A stretch of DNA of 64,000 bases from Strigamia acuminata (taxonomy: Eukaryota > Arthropoda > Chilopoda > Geophilomorpha > Linotaeniidae). Below, one piece after another: positions 28,981 through 36,578 of this stretch. Where the stretch lies: NCBI GenBank assembly GCA_949358305.1, contig OX442324.1, positions 6,917,601-6,981,600 of the forward strand. Direction: 5' to 3'. Below the pieces are notes generated by a model. It was not told the origin of the DNA, did not search any database, and was given only the letters and a program-made list of their open reading frames with translations. The translations under genes were made by a program, and so were the position numbers. Positions within the stretch are counted from its first letter, which is position 1, and each line of letters begins with the position of its first letter.

Positions 28981-29994
28981 TTGAAGCCCCCAGACATTCC
29001 CGTATTCTCCGGAAAAGCAGAAGAAAGCGAACGCTTCCTTAACATTGTAAAAAATGTCGCTTTCCTGCGAAACATGTCACTCGATGACATGCTTGTTAAA
29101 GGCGTAGCCGGTTATCTAACCGAGCAAGCGCATGGTTGGTTTCATGAAAGGAGAGAAGATTTCATATCTTGGGAAGTATTTGAACAGGCGTTCAAAGAGC
29201 GGTTCGTAGCCACTCGACAAGAGCGGACGAACCAACTAACTAAGTTGAAACAACTGGAAACAGAAAGTCTTTACGACTTTATGCACAAATATTACCAGTT
29301 ATGGATATTACAAGACAGTCTTGATGCAAAAGGGGCTGGATGTCTTTTTATCGGGAGCGTAACTCCTGCTAATGATTTGCTTTTGCATACGCAAGGCATA
29401 GCGGATTTACCTCTGACAGAGATTTATACCGTTATAACAAAAAATAAAGGCTTGTACAGTCGTACAGCTAATAGAGCAAGGGAAAATATTTCCAATTCAG
29501 TTGTTTTCCCACCTCGGAAAACTGACACTCGTCCTCAGCCGAAGACAAATGCTAAATCTTTAACTGTGGATTCACAAGAACAACTTAATATTTGTGAGGA
29601 AGAGTTACCTGAGGAGTGCGAGGCTGTTTATTTAATAAATGGAGTAGTAGATCAGACCAGACGTGGTCAATTAGTTTGTTACCACTGTAAGAAACCAGGA
29701 CACATGCGTCGAGAATGTCCAGATTTAAAACCACGTACAAATTTCAACTCTGAAGAGTTGCAAAAACGAAGTACCCTGGATTCCCCGACTGTGGATCCTA
29801 CTTCTAAACGTCCTAATAACAGATGGATAACTCAAGAAGTGTTGGATGCAACACTAGATGCTAAACTTGATGCGAAACTTAATACTTTTGAAAACAAGTT
29901 ACAAACTTTGCTGACTAACTCGTTGGCAGAAATGGTCAAGACTTTGATCAAACCCGAATCTGCTGATTCAAGTGCGACTAGTTCAAAAAACTAG
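28981..29994 (+). CDS. gag: Gag capsid and zinc-knuckle ORF of E2, copy 1
   Basis: 337 aa in the +1 frame relative to the N-terminal ORF; this frame is open from 28936 and its first codon in the track of reading is not an ATG. The capsid-like region IPVFSGKAEESERFLNIV to ESLYDFMHKYYQLW is followed by one CCHC knuckle (CYHCKKPGHMRREC) near 29679-29720 and a short coiled C-terminus. The frame ends TCA AAA AAC TAG at 29994, with the frameshift heptamer touching the stop codon. Expected role: coat assembly and RNA packaging. Confidence 0.82.
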   Translation: MKPPDIPVFSGKAEESERFLNIVKNVAFLRNMSLDDMLVKGVAGYLTEQAHGWFHERREDFISWEVFEQAFKERFVATRQERTNQLTKLKQLETESLYDFMHKYYQLWILQDSLDAKGAGCLFIGSVTPANDLLLHTQGIADLPLTEIYTVITKNKGLYSRTANRARENISNSVVFPPRKTDTRPQPKTNAKSLTVDSQEQLNICEEELPEECEAVYLINGVVDQTRRGQLVCYHCKKPGHMRRECPDLKPRTNFNSEELQKRSTLDSPTVDPTSKRPNNRWITQEVLDATLDAKLDAKLNTFENKLQTLLTNSLAEMVKTLIKPESADSSATSSKN

Positions 29995-30025
29995 ATCCGG
30001 GGGACGAAGGTTTATTCCATCCCCC
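29985..30025 (+). promoter_or_regulatory. -1 programmed frameshift signal (gag to pol, E2 copy 1)
   Basis: A AAA AAC at 29985-29991 is read as AAA AAC and followed at once by the gag stop TAG. After a 7-nt spacer, GGGGGA (29999-30004) pairs with TCCCCC (30020-30025) around a 15-nt loop. Pol is in the -1 frame and open through this point. The stem is conserved in diverged E3 as GGGGAT/ATCCCC. Same layout as E1 with a different stem. Confidence 0.88.
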
Positions 30026-30029
30026 AGAA

Positions 30030-33000
30030 GTGGCTAATGCTGCGTCGGAATCTTTATTTATAGATGTAGACACTGTTTGTCTAGACATAGCCACTAGTCA
30101 TAGTGGCGGAGTAGAGGAAAATCTGCAAGAAATGACAGAACAATTAAAAAATCTGACATTGTTTCCACACAAGTGCTACACGAAGAAATTCTGTAGACTC
30201 CGCCGACTCAACAGAGTCATAGGTGGTAATAATTTGCACAATATTACTTTAGGTAATAATAAAGATGATCCTCGAATGAAGATCACAATTGGTGGGCTCA
30301 CCTACAACGCGCTCATGGATACAGGAGCATCTCAGTGTTACATTGGGGAACAACTCTTGTCTGAAACTCAGGCTTTGCCAGAATTCTTACAAGAGGCTCC
30401 CAGAAACATGATGGTGAACGCTGTAGGCGTAGCACACAAGCCTGTCGGACAAATAACTTTGTGCGTGCAATGGGCTGATGAATTTACACCAATGAATTTC
30501 ATCGTTTTAGCAAAACGAGTTTGTGGCTTGATACTTGGTCACAATTTCATGCGCAGACAGAAAATTAGTCCGCATCCACATTTACAAGAGTTCTCTTGTG
30601 CAGATAAACCTAATTGGTCCGCCCCTTACGAGTCGGAAGAAGCCAATTTGGCCCTCGCCCCGTTAAATCGAATTACTTTCGATTATTTAGGACTGTCGTC
30701 CACTCTCAACTCAATTGAGTTAACAGACACTCCTGTGTTGACTTGGGATGAAAAATTAGTTGAGGAGAGCGACTGCACTCCGGAACAAAGACTAGCACTT
30801 CGCGAAGTGGTTAACTCGATACCGAATGTATTTCGTGATCAAGTTGGGTGCACTAACGTGACCCAACATCGTATCAAGTTCAAAGAAGGGCATTCATTGC
30901 CCAAAATGCAGTATAGAATGTATAACCCGGCCAAGAGAGCCATTATGACCAAACTAGCTGCAGAATTGGAACAGGATGGACTCATTGAAAAGGCCAAAGG
31001 GCCCTTCATAAGTCATCCCGTCATTGTTGCGAAGCCTGACGGCTCGTATAGGATGTGCATTGACTACCGGTGGCTAAATGCCATCACTGAAGTCGAAGTA
31101 ATACAAATGCCAAGTATTGACCTTTTGTTGCATAATACTGGTCCGGCAAAGTATTTTACGTCTATTGACCTTGTTAAAGGTTACTACCAAGTCGAAATGT
31201 GTGAGGAAGATCGTCCCAAAACGGCGTTTTATACGCCAAACGGCCCTTATCAATTTGTGCGAATGCCGTTCGGCCTTTGCAATGCGCCTTGTACTTTCCA
31301 GCGTCTGATGGAAGGCATTTTAGGCTCAGCTTTGCAAGACTACGCGTTAGTTTATTTGGATGACGTAATTGTGTATTCAGATAATTGGGATGATCATCTC
31401 AAACATGTTCGAGATGTTTTGGAAAGGCTTAACCAAGCCAACATGACAATAAATAAAGCGAAATCTCGTTTTGGGCGTACAGAATTAAAATTCTTGGGCC
31501 ACTGGATTAAACCCGAAGGTCTCTTCGGTGATCCCGATAAAATATCGGCGATTATGAAATTTCCCACCCCCACGTGTGCTAAAGACATTCAGCGCTTTCA
31601 CGGCATGACTAACTTCTTCAGGAAGTTTGTTCCAAATCACGGAACTATTGCCGCACCATACACACGTATGATGAATGAGAAAACTCCATTTGAATGGGGA
31701 GATGAGCAGACAGAAGCTTTTAATAAAATTAAAGAGCTACTTTGTGGTGACAATTGTCTACACAAACCAGACATGACTCTGCCATTTGTTGTCATGACTG
31801 ACGCTTCACATGAAGGCTTAGGAGCTGTCCTTTGCCAAGACGTCGATATATTCGATGAAAAGAAGCAGAAAAACATTTCTGTACCCAGACCTGTAGCTTA
31901 TGCAAGCAGAGTTTTACGTGGAGCGGAGAAGCGTTATACAACGCCGGAACTCGAATGTCTCGCAGTCGTGTGGGCTATTGATCGATTTAAACCATATCTC
32001 GAATATGGTACATTCACTTTAGAGTCAGATGCAGAAGCACTGAAATGGTTGATGCGAACGCCAGAACCATCTGGGAAATTTGGCCGATGGGCCTTAAGAA
32101 TCCAATGTGGAAATTTTAAAATTGTTTTTCGAAAAGGTGCTGCTAATCAAGTTGCAGATGCACTTTCTAGAGCCCCACTAACAGAGGAAGACATTCCTCT
32201 TCGAGATCATGTGGAACCTGTAGAAATTAAACAATACTGGCCTGAGTGGGACGGAAATCCTTCTGTTTCATTAAATCGTGCCCCGGAGAAACGAGAATAT
32301 TTGGCTAGTGTGCGTTCCTATTTTTCAGAAAATTCTAAAGAATGTTCTGAAGAAAAGGAGGGGGAGGAAGTACAAGAAACCTTGTACAGTGCGTTGACTG
32401 AAGTACTTAAAGAAGTCCCTCCTACAAGGAGAGAAATAATAGATGCTCAGTTACTAGATACTGAATGCAAACGCATTCGAGAATATTTATTGAATGACAA
32501 GGTTGTTGGAATACCACAATCTGAAATAAAAGAATGGAAAAACAAAGTCAAAAACTATTGTTTAGACAAAAAAGAAGTTGATGGTGATCAAATGATCATC
32601 TATTTTAACCCTTCGTTCGAAGTCGGAGATTTAGTTTGGAAACAGACTCACATTCTCTCGTGCGCAGATAAAAATATCTCCGCTGGATTTGCCGAGTTGA
32701 GAGATGGACCGTGGGAAATTACTAAAGTACTTCCTGGCGGAGCGTATAAATTACGCAAATTAGCTGATGGTTCGATTGAAAAATCAGTAAATATTAAAAC
32801 GTTGTATCCCTATACTCCGTCGTACCCGATTGAGAATTGGAAAATAGGACAAAAGTCCGCCTCTTACTCGCCTCAAGAAAATCCTAAATGGATGGACGAA
32901 AGTAATCAACTTCCGGAGGCTGAAGAAATGGAATTAATTCCTGAAACTTCCTCAGAAATTCCAATGGAATTATCCGACTCAACTTCAGTGCAGATTGACA

Positions 33001-33272
33001 AATCTGCGCCCACAAAGTCTAAACATAGACATAGACAACGCTTAACTGCTATGGAGAGGAAAGCGGCGTTGAAAAGAGGCGAAGTTCCAAAGAAACCGCC
33101 TCGAAAACCCCGCAAACCCCAACCGATAGTTCCACGAACTAGCACTCGTCCACGACGAGAACGAAAACCAAATCCTAAATATGCAGATGAAAATTTCGTG
33201 CGAAACATCACTGCAGTATTTAAAAAACCTTACCAACAACGAGGAAAAGGCTCAAAGTTCTGTTGGAATTGA
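30030..33272 (+). CDS. pol: Pol of E2, copy 1: protease, RT, RNase H; integrase core missing
   Basis: 1080 aa, entered by -1 frameshift; the frame is open from the heptamer and has no ATG start. Protease motif MDTGASQCY near residue 96. RT has SIDLVKGYYQ and VYLDDVIVY near residue 440. RNase H has MTDASHEGLG near 588, ELECLAVVW, ESDAEAL and VADALSR near 710. After about 150 linker residues the protein jumps from the pre-integrase strand (DGDQMIIYF) straight to the C-terminal module (FEVGDLVWKQTH, RDGPWEIT). The HHCC finger and the DDE core, about 310-320 aa in E1, are absent, and the frame is intact across the gap. The element should make cDNA but cannot integrate it alone. Confidence 0.9.
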   Translation: MANAASESLFIDVDTVCLDIATSHSGGVEENLQEMTEQLKNLTLFPHKCYTKKFCRLRRLNRVIGGNNLHNITLGNNKDDPRMKITIGGLTYNALMDTGASQCYIGEQLLSETQALPEFLQEAPRNMMVNAVGVAHKPVGQITLCVQWADEFTPMNFIVLAKRVCGLILGHNFMRRQKISPHPHLQEFSCADKPNWSAPYESEEANLALAPLNRITFDYLGLSSTLNSIELTDTPVLTWDEKLVEESDCTPEQRLALREVVNSIPNVFRDQVGCTNVTQHRIKFKEGHSLPKMQYRMYNPAKRAIMTKLAAELEQDGLIEKAKGPFISHPVIVAKPDGSYRMCIDYRWLNAITEVEVIQMPSIDLLLHNTGPAKYFTSIDLVKGYYQVEMCEEDRPKTAFYTPNGPYQFVRMPFGLCNAPCTFQRLMEGILGSALQDYALVYLDDVIVYSDNWDDHLKHVRDVLERLNQANMTINKAKSRFGRTELKFLGHWIKPEGLFGDPDKISAIMKFPTPTCAKDIQRFHGMTNFFRKFVPNHGTIAAPYTRMMNEKTPFEWGDEQTEAFNKIKELLCGDNCLHKPDMTLPFVVMTDASHEGLGAVLCQDVDIFDEKKQKNISVPRPVAYASRVLRGAEKRYTTPELECLAVVWAIDRFKPYLEYGTFTLESDAEALKWLMRTPEPSGKFGRWALRIQCGNFKIVFRKGAANQVADALSRAPLTEEDIPLRDHVEPVEIKQYWPEWDGNPSVSLNRAPEKREYLASVRSYFSENSKECSEEKEGEEVQETLYSALTEVLKEVPPTRREIIDAQLLDTECKRIREYLLNDKVVGIPQSEIKEWKNKVKNYCLDKKEVDGDQMIIYFNPSFEVGDLVWKQTHILSCADKNISAGFAELRDGPWEITKVLPGGAYKLRKLADGSIEKSVNIKTLYPYTPSYPIENWKIGQKSASYSPQENPKWMDESNQLPEAEEMELIPETSSEIPMELSDSTSVQIDKSAPTKSKHRHRQRLTAMERKAALKRGEVPKKPPRKPRKPQPIVPRTSTRPRRERKPNPKYADENFVRNITAVFKKPYQQRGKGSKFCWN

Positions 33273-34317
33273 TAAATTTTATTCAAAACTTGGAGACTGT
33301 AATTATTTACATGTCTGACAGGTGTAGTGATTTATAATCTCAACACCGGGGGACAAGATATTACGATATTTATGGAAATTTATATTAAAAATATGAATTT
33401 GTTGCGATGAATTAAATATTCGGTAGAATATTTTAATTTTTTGGTCGTATTTACATGTATTTTAACCAAAATACAGAGAATTACTGTGAAAAGTGATAAT
33501 CTCGCGTAATTACGAAGGTACGAGACTTACGAGGTGTGATTAAACCTCGACCCCGACAATTAATAGGGAATAAAATTCCCAGGGTTCATTGCACACAAAC
33601 ACTTCGTAATACACACGGATACCAGTGACTTCGTCCCTTCGACCCGTCTTCACTTTTCAACTCGAAAGTCCAGCGCTAATTCAATTAGCAACTTCAGTAA
33701 AAGAAAGGAAAACTAGCTTCAACCGTAAGTAGTTTTCAATAATATTCTTTGACCAAAGAATTGAAAATTGTTCGCAACAATTGGTAAAATATCGGCGTCC
33801 CGATAAAAAAATTAGAAGTTCACGTGTTGTTATAAGCGTGAATCGGCATTAAATCACTCTGGAAGTTTAGCTATTCAGTCGAATAGTTGGGTTAAATATT
33901 AAGATTTAAGTATGTAGGCACTAATTATTTAAATCAAGTCGCGGTCGAGGCTTGCATAAATTATTTGGCGATGAATTTTCGATGTAAGATATTTATTAGA
34001 CTAAGTGTTAATTAATTAATACGAAAGTTATCTTTGATACTCGAAAATTGGATTAAATAGTTTAAAGAAACTAAAAGAATTTTTCTTTTGAAAAATCAAC
34101 AAGTTGCGATTTTCGATGAAAATCCCTGTCGGCGAGTCCATTCTCGTGTCATAAACACAAGGGGAATGTGACTCATTAGTGTCACGTGTTACGGGTTATA
34201 AATAACTCAAGTTGTGTGTGTTTCGTTGCGAACAATACGTTTTAATTCTTTGGACTCAAGGAATGACTATTTAGAGTGGAATTATTTTTTAATAAAATAA
34301 TTTATTTGCGTCTGCAG
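33273..34317 (+). other. Hairpin-rich spacer between pol and ORF3, copy 1
   Basis: No coding. An internal purine tract ACCGGGGGA lies at about 33344-33352. Perfect or near-perfect stem-loops follow: AAATTTATAT/ATATGAATTT (33376-33400), AAATATTC/GAATATTT (33414-33433, loop ggta), GTATTTT/AAAATAC (33457-33474, loop aacc), GGGAAT/ATTCCC (33566-33580), TTCTTT/AAAGAA (33745-33760, loop gacc), AATTGTT/AACAATT (33766-33782), TATCGG/CCGATA (33790-33805, loop cgtc) and CTATTC/GAATAG (33871-33886, loop agtc). GTAAGT at 33725-33730 is a possible donor. A U-rich tract ends in TCTGCAG at 34317, right before the ORF3 ATG. CAAGTCGCGGTCGAGGCTTG near 33934 is conserved in E3. Confidence 0.75.
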
Positions 34318-35835
34318 ATGGGAAGTGGTAAACACCGTTCGAAACGGAGTCATCGACGTCACCGTCACGAAAGCTCCAGCTCGTCCACCTCGTCTAGTGA
34401 CGAGCAACGCCGTTCAGCGGAACGTGCTTACATGAGGGCCCAACCGATACCGACGGCGCCCGCCTCGATGTACGCCCTGACGCCGCTGCAACTCGCAACG
34501 CTAAATTGGCTGAGCGTCCATCCGGACGGACTTCCGCTCGATTTGAATTCGATGATGCAGGCCCCGTCCACTTCTGCGCAGCCAACTGTTTATGAGTCGG
34601 CGTAATTGGCCCCGTTGGCCCAGGTAGCATATCCGCCTGTAAACGTTATCAACGTCCCGTTGGCCCCGCATTCGCCAGAATTTCGGCCGCCAACTGCAAG
34701 CGTGGCGCCTACCGTCGCCAACACGTCGAATGTAGCTGCACCGACTGTGGCAGGACAATCAACGTCTGTTGCACATCTTCCTGCCGGTGCTGAATCTTCG
34801 GCATCCGAATACGGATGGAACGAGCCGCCACCGGGCGCCCTGCGTTTTTCGGAGCCTGTTTCTCGCAACCGCGAGTACCGAGCCGCCAATAAGGCAAGAA
34901 AGAAGGACGAGAAGGCCCGCCTGCGCAAAGAACAGTGCGAGCGTGACATGGCAGCCGGAATACCTCACGATAACATCGTGACCGACCAAGCCACGGAGAC
35001 GATCTGCCCATTTTGCGTCGGCTGTGGATGGTGCTGCGGTGCATCCGCGGGTTCCTCTTTGATGCGTTGTCCAAATTGCCGTGGAAGGAAAACGCGACCG
35101 CGTTCGAAGCCGTGGAGAAAGGAGGTTCAGCCCCACGTAGTGAAAGGCATTAAGCCTAATGAGAAGCGATGTTGGGCTCACTGCCCAAAGTGCCGACTTT
35201 TCCTGAATAGTCGTGGTGAAGCGGTTTACATCGACCCGCGCTTCCTCACCTGGACCCGTGCTGAAGCCAACGCCGGTGTAAGAGTCGAACTCCTTCGACA
35301 GTCTCCGCCGCCATCCGAGGACTCCGAAGTTTCTACTGAAACTGTCCAAGCCGCCGAAAGCGCCGGAAGCGAGGTACAAGAGGAAATCGTTCGACCGAGA
35401 ACGATGTCGCGTGGTCGAGGCTGTCTGACGCTCGACCGAGCGAAAGAAATTGCCAAGGCTCAACGAACCAACATCTTGGCACGAGGGCGAGCTCGTAAGC
35501 TTCAACAGGCTGTAGAAGCGTCGTCTAAACCCGTGGAGGATCCTCCAGCGGCCGTAACCGACGTGTCCAGCGCCCCTCCAGCGTCAAAGTCCGAGACTTC
35601 GGACGACGCTCAGTTTGAGGACGCCGAAGAGTTGCTTTCCGTCGTCGATTTCGTGGCGGAGTTGCTCGAGGATCTGCCGTTCCCACCTCCGAGCCCAGAG
35701 GAAATTGAAGCGTCGGAGGAAGCTGTGTTTTCTGCCGTCTCGACAGAGGCGACTGAAGAGTCGGATTTTCTGACTTCTGCTGAAGTCGAGAAAAAGGAAG
35801 AGAAAGATTCGACTGACGTCGAAAAGAAGGATTAG
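34318..35835 (+). CDS. ORF3 of E2, copy 1: RS-rich, zinc-cluster protein with one in-frame TAA
   Basis: The ATG at 34318 immediately follows a TCTGCAG acceptor. The first 95 codons begin with a basic SR stretch (HRSKRSHRRHRHESSSSS) and end at TAA 34603-34605. The same frame then stays open to 35835 for another 409 codons without a nearby ATG, so one nonsense codon, or readthrough, splits a protein of about 505 aa. The second part has a basic helix and a Cys-rich cluster: ICPFCVGCGWCCG, MRCPNCRG and CWAHCPKC, probably zinc-binding. A long acidic C-terminus follows. There is no signal peptide or membrane helix. The family is not recognised. Like E1 ORF3 it lies after pol and has Arg/Ser dipeptides. 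Confidence 0.65.
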
Positions 35836-36578
35836 AAGGGACAAATTAACATTCGTTATTTTCCGAGTGGAGATATTTTTTGACTAAAAATAATCCAAGT
35901 GTTTTGTTGTGTTTGCAATTTTTTCCAGTATTCTCATGAGTAGTGTGTTCAGTTTTGTTTGAAATTAGAACTAATCATTTAAATATTCAGACGAATGTAG
36001 TTAATTTTGCAAATTGGATTCAATTTAATTTTGTGTTTTCCCGAATTCAATTTGGATGTTTATTTGAATTAATCATATTAATATATGTTTGTTTGATTAT
36101 TTTGCGAATTTTCATAATTATTTGTGGAAAATTGTGTTTGTTTTTGCTTTGATCGAAGCGCTGAAGAATTTCAAGTTGAAATTCGTTAATTTTTTATGAC
36201 AATCGTAATAAAAAGTTAAGTAGTTAGATTTTTGATAAATAAAATTTTGCATAAGTTTATTTTATTGATTATCTTGTTGATTAATGAGCCTTGAAGTTTA
36301 TTTGACGGAGAAATAAAATTTCTATCGAAATTAATTTTCTCGAACATGTATCCATGTTCGGATGAGTCCATTTCCGTCGCTTAGCAACCAGGAGTTGCGT
36401 CGTACAGAGAAGCCGATTAGTCTAATCGGGTGACGAAGTTTCTGAAAGAAATAACGCGATTAAGTTTAATAAAATACTTACCAAGTGGATTAATTCGATA
36501 GAATTAGGTGAACATTTCTTATACATTAAGAATGACAATTAAAAAGTTGGTAAACTCTATGATTGTCACCGGGGGATG
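35836..36578 (+). other. 3' UTR of E2 with hairpins, copy 1
   Basis: AT-rich and non-coding. Hairpins with 3-5-nt loops: AATTTC/GAAATT (36317-36332, loop tatc), CGAACATG/CATGTTCG (36341-36360, loop tatc), GCAAC/GTTGC (36384-36398), CCGATTA/TAATCGG (36413-36429) and TAATTC/GAATTA (36491-36506, loop gata). The consecutive trio at 36341-36429 mirrors a trio in the 5' leader at 27366-27468. Confidence 0.7.
36568..36578 (+). promoter_or_regulatory. Polypurine tract of E2
   Basis: ACCGGGGGATG abuts the LTR start TGTGATG. The same tract flanks the E3 LTR on the minus strand. Copy 2: 55304-55314. Confidence 0.8.

Noticed and set aside
34606-34608. TTG as the start of a separate 409-aa protein in E2
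   Set aside because: The frame is continuous with the upstream ORF3 except for one TAA, and no ATG lies near; readthrough or nonsense mutation is simpler.
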